64,000 nt of DNA from Musa acuminata AAA Group (Eukaryota; Streptophyta; Magnoliopsida; Zingiberales; Musaceae): NCBI RefSeq assembly GCF_036884655.1, contig NC_088342.1, positions 17,042,001 through 17,106,000 of the forward strand, given 5' to 3'. Every line of letters starts with the position of its first letter. Within the stretch, counting starts at the first letter, position 1. Positions 1-10,117 of the stretch are shown in pieces. The notes beneath the pieces were generated by a model. That model was not told the DNA's origin, made no database searches, and worked only from the letters and a program-made list of their open reading frames with translations. The translations under genes and the position numbers were made by a program.

Positions 1-712
1 ATAAAATGGAAGAAGTTTTCAAAGCTATCTCTATGTCATGTTTTCCTTGAAATGTTTGAATATTTGGTATCTTATCACTTTTTGTTGAAAAATGACATGA
101 ACTTGCTTATGGCATCGCACTTATATTTAAAATTTGCTTATATCGTTCTCCTTTTTGTTGACGACAAAGGGGGAGAAATATATGAATTGATGCTATGAAC
201 ACTGATGCTATGATTGCAAAATTTGCATTATGCCATGTCTGCATCATGTGTTAAGATGTCAAGAACTTGTATCGTAATTTTACGCGTTGATATCTTACCA
301 TGTGATGAAATGCTATAATTGATAAACACTTGAAATGTTTGCGTTATGATATCAAAAGCTTACATCGCAATTTTACATGTTGATATTTGATAATAGCAAA
401 CATGCATGATGATAAAACTTGATATTATGTTTTTCATGCAATGAGTTGAACCAATATCACAAACGTTTGATTGTGGTACTTCTCCTTTTTGTTGATGACA
501 AAAGGGGAGAAAGTTGATGTTATGCATAAGTTTATGCATAAGTTCATGATGACGTGTTGCAAGTATTCATGATGAATATCGCAATGACTTGAATTCAGTT
601 TGAATTCAAGGTTTTATCAATATGGCATATTGATAGGGGGAGTTTGTTTAAACTCCGGGAGTTAAGTTTAACTCCGTCATCAAGTGGTTGTCATCATCAA
701 AAAGGGGGAGAT
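1..712 (+). mobile_element. Element Z: 3' AT-rich spacer of a Sirevirus-like copia element
   Basis: This is non-coding, AT-rich internal sequence that closely matches the spacers before the LTRs at 57531 and 60692. It holds two purine tracts resembling the polypurine tract, at about 165-177 and 500-512, each next to the phrase TTTTGTTGA(T/C)GACAAA. The element body upstream is outside the window. I see no gene in it. Confidence 0.85.
699..711 (+). other. Terminal polypurine tract of element Z
   Basis: AAAAAGGGGGAGA lies one base before the LTR start TGTTGAATC. This is where plus-strand DNA synthesis is primed in LTR retrotransposons. The same tract precedes the 3' LTRs of A, E and F, and in reverse complement those of B, C and D. 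Confidence 0.85.
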
Positions 713-2785
713 TGTTGAATCTCGTATTTTGATGATGAAACTACTTGATATATGTTTATGATTTAATCTGCGTTTTGAGTGACGCAGGATGCCTCGATCA
801 AGATAAGACAATTAAAGCAGGAAAATCATGTTGTGCCGAAGGAACATGTCAGAAGATTGGACGTCGGGTCGGTGGATCGGTCGACGTATTGACAGAAGGA
901 TTCGGGCCGTGGACTCGGGCATTGGGCCAAGAAGAGCGGGTATTGTGCCAAGGATATCGGAGTTACGGAGTCAACTAGCCGATTGGGCAATAGGCTGTAG
1001 GAAAGGACGATGCGCCGAAGAATCGGACGAAGCGTCGAGGGACCAATGACATGCCGGACAACTTGGTTAATTGCTTAGGATTAATTGTCTCGATCGAAGT
1101 TTTGTTTTAAGTGTGCAGGATTAACTACGATGGAAGAAAGACATGCAGCAGGAGTTACGCCGGAGTCAAGACAATGATCACGTTGGGAGTTCGAGAGTTC
1201 GACGGAAGTTCGGACAGTCGTCGGAGGTTCTGCGGGAACAAATCCGAGAAGTCCATGAGCTTGCCAAAGAAGCTCGTCGGAACTCGCCAAGTGGATCGTC
1301 GCAAGTCCAGGAGTTTGCCGGAAGTCCGTAGGAGCATCACCGAGGGTTCATCGGATGATCGACGGAAGTTCGCCGGAAGCTCGCCGGAAGAAGCGATTGA
1401 CGCACCGGAGCAAGTTGCAGTAAATGTCTTAGGAAACATCGTAGTTAGCACAATGATTAAGTTGGAAATGGGAGGTGATCCCATTAACTTAATCTTGGGG
1501 CAATTGGGCCCCTTAAAAACCCAAATTGGGCTAAATGGATCAACTCATTCGGACCCTAATTGCTGTGGGAGGTGCAACCGCCCAGGCAAGGAGGTAGCAC
1601 CGCCTAGGCTAAGTCTCCGAGTGAGACTGGGCGGTGCAACCGCCCAAGCCAGGAGGTGGCACCGCCTGGGCTCAGTCTTCGAGCGAGACTGGGCGGTGCA
1701 ACCTCCCTTGACAGGAGGTGGCACCACCTGAGCTCAGTCTTCGAGCTCTGCCAGGCGGTGCAACCGCCTCAGTCAAGAGGTGTAACCGCCTGAGCTCGGT
1801 CTTCGAGCTTTGGCAGGAGGTGCAACCGCCCTTGACATGAGGTAGCACCGCCCAGAGGCTCAGTCTTCGAGCTCTGCCAGGCGGTGCAACCGCCTGATCC
1901 CGAAATTTCGGGAATTGATAGTTTTGAGCTCCAAATTTGAACTGGGTTGGGGCCTATAAATACCCCACCCATTCAGCACTGAAAGGGAATGAACTAACAC
2001 CAAAATCTTGATCTTGTTCAGTGATTTTTAGAGCTTAAAATTGTTGTAAAGGCCAAAAGTTCTTCTCCCTCTGTTCTTCCAAGTTCTGAGTTGTAAAGAG
2101 AGGAGAGAAAATTCTGTAAGGGTTGTCTCCTAAGCCCGTCAAATGGAGTGAAACTGTAAAAGGGTGGTTGGCCTTCGCCTATTGAAGGAAGGCCTCTAGT
2201 TGACGTCGGTGACCTCGTCGGTGGAGGAAGCCAAAAGTGGAGTAGGTCAAGATTGACCGAACCACTCTAAATCTCGGTTTGCATTTACTTTGAGCATTTT
2301 ATCTTTACTGCAAACCTCCTAAATAGCTACTGCCTTCTACGCTTTTATGAACGAGTTTCTAAGTTCAGAGCTTTCCGAATCTGCATTTAGACGTAAATCG
2401 ACTTTTTCGTACGATCATTACATTTCAGTTTACGTTTACGTTTTGATTTCAATCATAACTGCAAACTGCCTTCTGCGGATTTATAAAACGTATCTCAAAT
2501 TTCAGTATCTTCAAAATTGGCATTTAGACGTAATCCGGTTTTATCGTACGAACGTCGCATTTCAGTTTGTGCTTGCATTCTGATTTTCATCATAAACTGC
2601 AAACTGCTTTCGTAGATTTACTTTAACGTCATCTCACTTAATCTTAAGTTAAAGTAATCTTAGAATCGGCTTTTACATCGAAATCATTTTTATCAAACGA
2701 ACGCAGCTTTCGATTTTAATTGTGAAAGATTTCCGCTGCACTAATTCACCCCCCCCCCCCCCTCTTAGTGCTCTTGATCCTAACA
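713..2785 (+). mobile_element. Element Z: 3' LTR (2073 bp)
   Basis: It begins TGTTGAATC after a polypurine tract and ends GATCCTAACA. A run of about 14 C lies about 25 bp before the end. A TATA box (TATAAATA, 1955-1962) marks the likely promoter. Upstream of it, 1569-1897 is an array of GGCGGTGCAACCGCC-type palindromes. The stretch 1160-1400 is built of degenerate CGGAAGTTCGCCGGAAG-like repeats, which leaves chance open frames on both strands. It is followed by env-like sequence, not by a primer site, so it is a 3' LTR. The 5 bp after it (GGAAC) would be the target-site duplication; its partner lies outside the window. Confidence 0.9.
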
Positions 2786-3487
2786 GGAACAACATATGTT
2801 GAAGCCTTAGGAACAATTTTTGCCAATCCCAACTTAGCATTTGTTCCTAAAAGTTGTGAACATCTACTGCCTCTAAACACTAAGGTACTTCATCATATTC
2901 TAACTAGCATCATTCTCCCTAAACAATACCATCATGATGAAGTAAGCCAATTAGAATTAGGAACTATGTATTTGATCATGAAAGGACATGACATCTGTCT
3001 TGATTATCTTATCCAACAAAACATGTTAGAACTATCTAAAAAAGACATGATGCTCCTATATGGTGGTATAATCACTGGAATAATGAAAGCCTACGATATT
3101 CTAATACCACCGGAAGAAGAAGTAATAAAAGTAGATAGGTTTAGCATAATAAATAAAAATCTACTTCACCGATTAAGATGTTTTTATAGAAATGGTAACT
3201 GGGTTAGAATGCCTAGAAGAACCGATCCCCCTCAACCTAAACCAGAACCGGAAACACCAATCTTTAGGGGTACCCAATCTCCTCCGATTTGTCCCTTTGA
3301 GGAAACACATCCATTTGAGCAAACTCATACATCATCTGTCGAAGATATTGGGATTCGGATGGACCGATTCGAACAAAGATAAGAACGGCTTGAACATCGA
3401 CAAGATCAAATCCTATCTGAGCTGTAGCAAATTCATCGACAATTTGACTCTTTATTTAGGCACTTTAATTTTCTACCTCATGATTGA
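2786..3487 (+). pseudogene. Env-like / plant-retrotransposon third-ORF fragment of element X
   Basis: An open frame runs straight out of the Z LTR. Its first part contains a motif of the type LLPLNTKVLHHILTSIILP followed by EVSQLELGTMYLIM, which resembles the domain often annotated as putative plant transposon or envelope-like protein in Sirevirus third ORFs. A proline-rich linker follows (about residues 150-185 of the fragment), then a charged helical tail. Two in-frame stops (TAA 3380-3382, TAG 3425-3427) break the tail before a TGA at 3485-3487; each is one C-to-T change from a glutamine codon. The N-terminus is missing because Z inserted here. The family assignment is from memory of the motif, not a search. 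Confidence 0.55.
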
Positions 3488-3740
3488 GCTTGTATGAACA
3501 CAATCATTTGTTGTTATTGTAAACTCCTTATGTTACTCACCATGATGGGCTTTGCCTTGATCCTTGATATGGTTACCTGATATATTTTGTGAGCATATGT
3601 AGAGTTACAAACATCTCTCATTGTTTATCTTGGATTTTACATTGAAACTAAATGTTTTGAAAACCTTGTGCCTTGATTTCCATGATAAATATATTTTGAG
3701 AAAGTGATATACCAATGCAGTTGATAAGTCATGACATTAC
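3488..3740 (+). other. Non-coding stretch between env-like and RNase H remnants
   Basis: No open frame or motif is recognised. It belongs to element X by position and shows no clear similarity to the other spacers in the window. Confidence 0.4.
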
Positions 3741-3854
3741 CATGATATTGATACTAAACATCAACTAGCTGATATTTTTACAAAACCTCTAAGTGAAGAG
3801 CAATTTGAATTTATAAGAAGAGAATTAGGAATGTTGATGTGTCCGAATACATAA
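3741..3854 (+). pseudogene. C-terminal tail of copia RNase H (element X)
   Basis: The frame reads DTKHQLADIFTKPLSEEQ, then [14 protein letters not shown], and stops at TAA 3852-3854. This matches the last 36 or so residues of element A's polyprotein ([18 protein letters not shown]...). Nothing upstream in frame belongs to RNase H, so the rest of pol has been deleted. It is unusual that this tail lies downstream of the env-like fragment: in Sireviruses the third ORF normally follows pol. Confidence 0.85.
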
Positions 3855-5500
3855 ACTAGTTAAAATTATTTTTCGGACTTTATTAAATGCTCAAATCACT
3901 TGATTGCCATTACATGCCTAAATAACATGTTGGAAATTATGGGTTGAATACAAAAATATTTTGTCTTCCTGATTGTATTTGAAAATCTGTAGCATAGTCT
4001 TGTCCGAATGCATGAAAGAGTTCATTTCATTTTCGGATTCGCTTAACAATTGGAATGCTAAAAATCGGATTTTCTCATACATTCTTATGAAAAATATTTC
4101 TTCTGAAATGAATTTGATGAAATAATTCCTGCTTATGAATTCCATCTTGAAATATGGATGATAGTATTTTTACTTGCAAAAAGCTGTTTCACATAAATAT
4201 CTTGACTCAAAGTAAACTCACAAACTATGACCTTGATAATGGTTTGTAATGGTTTGAAATTATGCATTTATATATTGAAGATTTGAAACCATGTTTTGAT
4301 ATCATGCATACCCAATAAATGTTGATTTGACAAATTGAATGAGTTGAAAATGAATAATGATTTTTCTCTTGATTATAACTTGTGATATTTTTTTGAATCA
4401 TCATCTTGATTTCTCGATATTTGATACCATCATAATATCAAATATTTATGATTTGGAATGATGCATGCAATACTTATGATTTTATTATGATGATATATAT
4501 GATGTATTGCATATGATGTGAATCATGATTAAAATTGCCTTGATTTGAATTCAAGGTTTATCTCAATTATGGCATATTGAAATAAGAATGACATTTTATC
4601 TTTGTCATAATTTGTAAATTGAAATAAAGGGAAATGAATTGCACCATTGTATTGTTTTTCCCCTCCTTTTGCCAATGACAAAGGGGGAGAAAGAATTGCT
4701 AGCGTGCACATCATGAAAAAAGGAAATCTTACTAGCTTGCTTATCTCAAAAGAGAAGCAAGAAGTGCTATCTTGCAAATCTCAAGAGAAGCAATGTTTGC
4801 TATGTTACACATTTCAAGAAGATGCAAAAATAGTCTATCTTGCACATCTCAAAAGATGTAAAATTTTACTAACTTTCATATGTGTAAAATTGCTAGCTTG
4901 CATACTCTAAAATGATATAAATTTGCTAGCTTGCATGTTCTAAAATATTGTAAAATTCCCTCGCTTGCATGATGTAGAACTTGCAATCTTAAGAGAAGCA
5001 AAAGTGCTATCTTACCTATCTCAAGAAGCAAAACTTGTAACTTGCACATTGAAAAAGAAAGCAAGAATTGCTAGCTTGCACACTTCAACAAGAGGCAAAA
5101 ATGCTATCTTGCATTCTTTTTCGAAAACTTGCTAGCTTAAACATTGCAAAGAAAAGCAAACATGCTAAACTCTACACATCTCTAAAACTTGCTAGCTTGC
5201 ATGATGATAAAACTTGAGATTATGTTTATAATGCAATGATTTGAAACTTGCTAAATGCACTTCTCCTTTTTGTTGATGACAAAGGGGGAGAAGTTATGAT
5301 AATGATCATGCATGGAATGATGTATTGAATGATTTGATTATGCATGATTTTATGATGACATGTTACAAATATTCTTGATTAAATTTGCTTTGACTTGAAT
5401 TCAATTTGAATTCAAGAGTTCTATCAATATGCCATATTGATAGAGGGAGTTAAGGGTAACTCCTTCATCAATTGGTTGTCATCATAAAAAATGGGGAGAT
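3855..5500 (+). mobile_element. Element X: AT-rich 3' spacer with internal purine tracts
   Basis: This is non-coding sequence typical of the 3' part of these copia elements. About 4700-5210 carries degenerate repeats of the phrase TTGCTAGCTTGCA(C/T) with CTCAAGAAGCAAAA. Extra purine tracts resembling the polypurine tract lie at 4680-4693 and 5280-5292, and the terminal tract is at 5486-5499, where a T interrupts the A run. No gene is seen. Confidence 0.8.
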
Positions 5501-6511
5501 TGTTGAATCTCATATTTTGATTATGAAACCAATTGATCATGTTTATTACTTGATCTATGTTTTGAGTGATGCAGGAAGCTTCGATCAGGGATAGACAATT
5601 CAAGCAGGAAGAATCATGTTGGGTCATAGTGGAACATGTCAAAAGATTGGACGTCAAGCTGGAGGATCGGTCGACGTATCGACAGAAGGCTTCAGGCCAT
5701 GGGTTCGGCTATCGGGCCAAGAAGAGCGGATATTGCTCCAAAAAAATCGGAGTTGTGGAGGTCAACTAGCTAATTGGGCAATAGGTTGCAAGAGTGGACG
5801 ATGCGTCGAACAATCGGACGAGGCGTCGATGAACCAATGACAAACCGGACAACATTTGATTAGCTTAGTAATAATTGTCTAGATCGAAGTAGATTTTATT
5901 TGTGCAGCATTAACTATGATAGTGATCAAGGCATAAACTAAAATGAAGTCCCGGAGTCAAGAACGAGATTTCCTTGGGAGTTCGAGAGTTCTTCGAAAGT
6001 CCAGACATTTATCAGAAGTTCTACTAGAATTGACCGAGAAGTCCAAGAGCTTGCCAAAGAAGCTCGTCAGAACTCGCCAAGAAGATCATCGTGAAGTTCA
6101 GGAGCTTACCGAGACTCCGTTGGAACATTGCTGAGAGATCGTCGGAAGTTCACCGGACAATTGCCGGAAGCTCGCTGGAAGAAACCTAGACTTACCGGAC
6201 TCATTTAGCTTAGTGTATGCCTTAAAATTTGTAGTTAGCATATAATTGGTTTGGAATTGGTCCAACTCAATTAAGAGACAATTGGGCCTAAGTTTGGGCA
6301 GTGTTGGGCCATATAAAAGGCCCAAACAATAACCAAACAAGTGGAACTATCATGGCATAGTCTTCAAGATTGTGTTAGGTGGTGGTACTGCCCAGACACA
6401 GTCTCCGAGAGACTGTCAGGCAATGGTACCGCCAGGCTAGGCGGTGGTACTGCCTAGTGTCAGTGTCAGACCGACAGGCAATGGTACTGCCCAGTACTGG
6501 TCGTAGTACCA
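5501..6511 (+). mobile_element. Element X: 3' LTR, first 1011 bp, interrupted
   Basis: It starts TGTTGAATC right after the spacer's terminal purine tract and follows the usual LTR order: the TTTGAGTGATGCAGG motif, the GTGCAGCATTAAC motif, the CGGAAG-rich stretch, then palindromes (about 6370-6505, here in the GGTGGTACTGCC form). It stops before any TATA box or poly-C run, where the fold-back structure begins. It is more divergent from the other LTRs than they are from each other, so it is probably the oldest copia copy here. Confidence 0.8.
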
Positions 6512-6864
6512 TGATAAGACACTAAAGTCTTATAGTAAAAGAAATGAAAGAAATGTTAAGGCTCTGATACCAAATGATAGAACCCTAAGGTTTTATCGTA
6601 AAAGAAATGAAAGAAATGGAAGAAAAGGGGATGATCACTTCGAGGGGATTAGCCTCATTGATCGCTTCGAGGCCGATCCCCTCGAAGTGATCAAGGAGGC
6701 CGATCCCCTCAAAGTGATCAAGGAGGCCAATCCCCTCGAAGCGATCATTATCATTCCCTTTTCTCCCCTTTCTTCCATGATAAGACCTTAGGGTCCTATC
6801 ATTTAGTATCCGAGCTTTATCATTTCTTTCATTTCTTTTATGATAAGACATTAGGGTCTCATCA
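6512..6864. repeat. Fold-back structure made of inverted LTR-like arms with primer sites on both sides
   Basis: The core 6575-6801 begins TGATAGAACCCTAAGG and ends CCTTAGGGTCCTATCA, so its ends are near-perfect inverted repeats. The inversion continues outward: 6512-6574 reads as the reverse complement of about 6802-6864, with some mismatches. Both arms contain AAAAGAAATGAAAGAAATG. The centre has tandem GAGGCCGATCCCCTCGAAGT units. On the minus strand TGGTATCAGAGC (6562-6573) follows the core, and on the plus strand TAGTATCCGAGC follows it at 6804. These look like initiator-Met tRNA primer sites, so the core may be a short LTR with palindromic structure. Confidence 0.7.
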
Positions 6865-7047
6865 TTTGGTATCCAAGTGGCGATCCTTGGCGTTCTTGCT
6901 GTAGTTCGTTATCTAAAAAACAAAAAGAAAGAAAGAAAGAGAAGAGGTAAGTAGTCGGTCAACCGCACCCCTGCTGCTTCCCTTGTCCACCACCACCGCC
7001 ATTGCAAGGCGAGCAGCAATCCTCGGCGTTCTCACTGTTCTCTCTGC

Positions 7048-7086
<39 letters not shown>

Positions 7087-8654
7087 GAAGAAGAAGCCGT
7101 AGCCACGCACCCCTGCTTCCGGCCAGCCCACCGCCGCCCGCCGTTGCAAGGTGACTCCACCGCTACCGTTGCGGCCCGACCGCTCACCGCTGATCATTCA
7201 TTCGGTCGCCTCCCACTCGAGCCACCACCACTGCCTCCTTCTCCACCGCTGTTCGACTCCCCTAGGGTCGCAGCCGTAGCCGCTCAACCTCCCCTCCTCA
7301 GCGATCGTTGGTGACGTTGCTTCCAGCTGCGCCACCACTGCTGCCTCCTTCTCCACCGCCGCCCGCCTACCCTTGGGTCACAACCGTAGCCGCTCAACCT
7401 CCCCTCCTCGCGGCAACCAAAACAAGGCAACCGAGAAAGGGCCGCCGATGCTATTTTTGGCCTGCGGACCACCCCGTGGCAGCGCCTAGCCTCGGTACTC
7501 CTTTTCTGCTCCTCGCCCTCGACGACCTTGCTCGCAGCCATAGCCGCTGGTTGCCGCATCCTCTCCTTGTAGTGGTTGTAGAAATAGAGCTTCTTCTGTT
7601 GCCGCAGCCCCTTGTCGATCGTAGCCATGACCCTCGGCCTCCTTCTCCTTCTCCACCACCGTCGCTTGACCACCGCCGCCACTACTCCCAGGCCACCAAC
7701 CTTCCCCTCTCCAGCACTACCACCCGTGCATCCTAGCAGCCCGCACCCCTACTTCAGCCCATCGCACCCCTGCTTTAGCCCGCCACACTGCTGCTTCCTT
7801 TTTTCCCCACCGCCGCTGCAAGGCAACTCCTCCACCACCGTCGTTGCTTCCCAACCGCTCAACCACCGCTGCCGCTGCTCCCCGGCTAGCGACCTTTGCC
7901 TCCTCATTGCCCCATCTCGCTCGAGTGAGAAGGGCCACAACCGCTACTTCGCAGCCAGCGGACCATCCCCTCGTCACTTCTACTGTCGGCGATGTTGCCC
8001 CAACCGTGCCACCATCGCTGCCCCCCCTTGGGTCGCAGCCGTAGTCGCTCGACCATCCCTTCTTGTGGCGATCAAAACAAGGCAACCATGATCGTCGCAG
8101 CCACCGCCATTTCCTCAACCGCACGTGATCCCTCGGCGTCACCAGCGCCTCCTTCCGTAGTGCGCCAGAGACAGAGCAATGCTGCCTTCCATCTGCGCCG
8201 TCGCAGGCACCGTAGTGGTGCTACCCCTAGCCACACCACCATCACTGCCTCCCAGCCCTCAGTAGTAGCGATCCCTCCATGCAGCGATTGCAACAAGCAT
8301 CGTTGCCTCCCATCTGCACCGTCGCAGCCACCGCGGTGGCAAGCTCTTGGCAGCGCTGCCCCCAACCACACCACTATCGCTGCAGGTTGCCATCACCGCA
8401 GCCTCAACCCGGATGCTCAGCGATCGCCTCCTTGGGTCGCAGCAGCTGCAGCCACACTGACGCAGTCACCTTCCAGCCCTTGACGCTCTCACCCCACGCT
8501 GCAACAGAAATAGGGCAGCATCTCTTCCTCTAACGCAACGACCGTAGCACTGCCCTCGGCGTCCACCTCCTTGGCAACTTCACATCAACAGTGCTGATAC
8601 CCTTGACTAACTTCAAGAACAGGAGTTGAGATTACAGATTTGTAGTCTTACGCA
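6865..8654 (+). mobile_element. Ty3-like element 1: primer-site-like start and GC-rich leader
   Basis: TTTGGTATCCAAGTGG (from 6865) resembles the TGGTATCAGAGC primer site. Then come 1.7 kb very rich in CCACCGCC and GCCGCCA, unlike the AT-rich sequence around it. Phrases such as CGCACCCCTGCTTC and CCGCCGCTGCAAGG recur, so the stretch looks built from degenerate duplications. Many frames are open on both strands purely from composition, and I find no credible protein. It may be the untranslated leader of the gag at 8655. Whether it, the fold-back and that gag belong to one element is inference. Confidence 0.5.
7050..7084. repeat. (TA)n microsatellite
   Basis: About 17 uninterrupted TA units lie inside the GC-rich leader. 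Confidence 0.95.
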
Positions 8655-9277
8655 ATGGACACCAATAACTCAGTGAAAGCACAAATGGAAGCATTGAAAA
8701 TCAAAATTGAGAATCGATTGCAAGAAACACTTAATGATTTCAAAAAGAGCCTATTGGAGAGCCTCAGCAAATTTCAACAAAATAGGGACTCAAGTTCTAT
8801 GTTACACAGATCTGAAAATAAAAGAAAATGGCCCCAAGATTGTAGCACAAACTACTCACATATGAAGGTAGAATTTCTGAGATGGGAAGATGGGGATCCA
8901 ACTAGTTGGATCTATAAGGCAGAAATTTTTTTTCGTTTTCACAGAACCCCAGAAGAATCTAAGGTAGAAGTGGCCTCAATCTACCTCGATGGAGATGCAA
9001 TCCAGTAGTACGATTGGTATAAAACTTTCCACGGAGTTCCTTCATGGGAACAGTTCAAAAGAGGGCTTCTTGTTCACTTTGGCCCATCCGAATATGAGAA
9101 TGTTGATTGCCAGCTCGCCAAATTTGTTAGACTTCTACAGTGTTGGAATATCATAGTAGGTTCAAAAGATTGTCAAATCAAGCTAGAGATTGGTCGGACT
9201 GACAACTTTAGGGTACATTTATTGAAGGGCTTATTCCAGAGATCCGGTGTGAAGTTAAGGCTCGTTAACCTCGCACT
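8655..9277 (+). pseudogene. Ty3/gypsy gag remnant (element 1)
   Basis: The frame from ATG 8655 gives a helical N-terminus (KAQMEALKIKIENRLQETL), then the Ty3 gag signature FLRWEDGDPTSWIYKAEIFF and IYLDGDAIQ. A TAG at 9006-9008 follows, and the same frame continues with YDWYKTFHGVPSWEQFKRGL. The region matches G's gag in order and wording (RWEEGDPIGWI, GDAIQ-stop-FDW). After about 9120 the gag is scrambled by frameshifts. Gag is the capsid protein that packages element RNA. This copy cannot make a full protein. Confidence 0.85.
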
Positions 9278-9739
9278 ATGATAGCTACAATATCATTTAC
9301 ACATCTACATGAGAAAAAAATTAGCAAGGAAAGATCAGCAAGGGGTTTGTACTATGATGAAAAGTGGAGTATGGAGCACCAATGTAAACAAGGGCAACTT
9401 CTGATGATTGAACCAATTGGAGAGGAACCAAAAGCTAAGAATGTGGACTCCAATCATGAAGGTATAAATTCTAATGAAGATGTTGGACCTACCATACATA
9501 CAATGCATGCATTAGCCGACTACTCTAACCCGCAAACTATGGAAGTTAGCGGAACTCTGAAACATCAGCCTGTTATAGTTTTGATTGATACCGGTAGCAC
9601 TAATAATTTTATGGAGAGGAAAGTTTCAGCCCGATTAGCTTACCACATTGAAGGCTATGACAGATTCGAAGTAAAGATCGATGATGGATGGATTTTAACT
9701 TGTGATAGCAAATGTTCAAAGATAATATTGATTATATAG
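9278..9739 (+). pseudogene. Ty3 gag C-terminus and aspartic protease fragment (element 1)
   Basis: The fragment contains EHQCKQGQLLMIEPI, the end of the zinc-finger region shared with G, then MHALADYSNPQTMEVSG and the protease active-site motif LIDTGSTNNF (DTG catalytic triad). Aspartic protease cuts the polyprotein. The frame differs from that of the gag upstream, so at least one frameshift separates them. It ends at TAG 9737-9739, and RT, RNase H and integrase are missing. Confidence 0.85.
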
Positions 9740-9939
9740 GGCCAAGAGTTTCTTGCAATGATTACTACACTGAAAGATCGACTTGTTGCTTGCACTATCA
9801 AAAAGTGGAGACCATACTTACTTGATCAATGGATTGTGATGCGTTGCAGATAGTCTATGATTGAAGTGCTGAAAGAGAAGCTCCTCGAGTTCGATGCTGC
9901 TTAGCCTTGAGGATAAGGTTGATTTGAAGAGGGAAGAAT
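9740..9939 (+). mobile_element. Collapsed pol remainder and polypurine tract of Ty3-like element 1
   Basis: Short pol-like scraps (AAAAAGTGGAGACCATACTT, similar to the RNase H end of G) pass into CCTTGAGGATAAGGTTGATT, then TGAAGAGGGAAGAAT, the purine tract before the LTR. G ends with the equivalent CCTCGAGGACAAGGCTGATT then TGAAGAGGG, so the two elements are related and nearly all of pol has been deleted here. Confidence 0.7.
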
Positions 9940-10117
9940 TGTTAGGACCCTTTTTCTGAGCTTTTGAATAATATTTATTGAGTTAGTTTAGTTCAGTTGT
10001 TTATTGAGTTTGTTTAGTTCAGTTAGAGTCGGGTAGAAGTTTATTTAATATTTAATTATTATTAAAAGTCCAAGTCTTGGTGGACTCTAGGTGGAACTCT
10101 ATAAATAGTGATGTAAC
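9940..10117 (+). mobile_element. Ty3-like element 1: 3' LTR start, cut by element D
   Basis: TGTTAGGACCC follows the purine tract. A TATA box (TATAAATA) lies at 10100-10107. Ten bases later the sequence switches to the reverse-strand end of a copia LTR. The expected TSD of D would be GTAAC (10113-10117); its partner is not in the window. Confidence 0.7.

Noticed and set aside
1111..1731. Long arginine-rich frames inside the LTRs (for example 206 codons here, both strands)
   Set aside because: They come from the CGGAAGTTCGCCGGAAG-type repeats and palindromes. They recur in every LTR with different breaks, start within LTR control sequence and match no known protein motif.
2700..2785. The env-like frame could be taken to start inside the LTR at 2768
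   Set aside because: The open frame only happens to extend back into LTR Z. The natural protein start was removed by Z's insertion at 2785/2786.
7308..8533. Several overlapping proline/alanine-rich frames on both strands
   Set aside because: They are a composition effect of CCACCGCC repeats. No domain, no consistent start and no coding-like conservation are visible.
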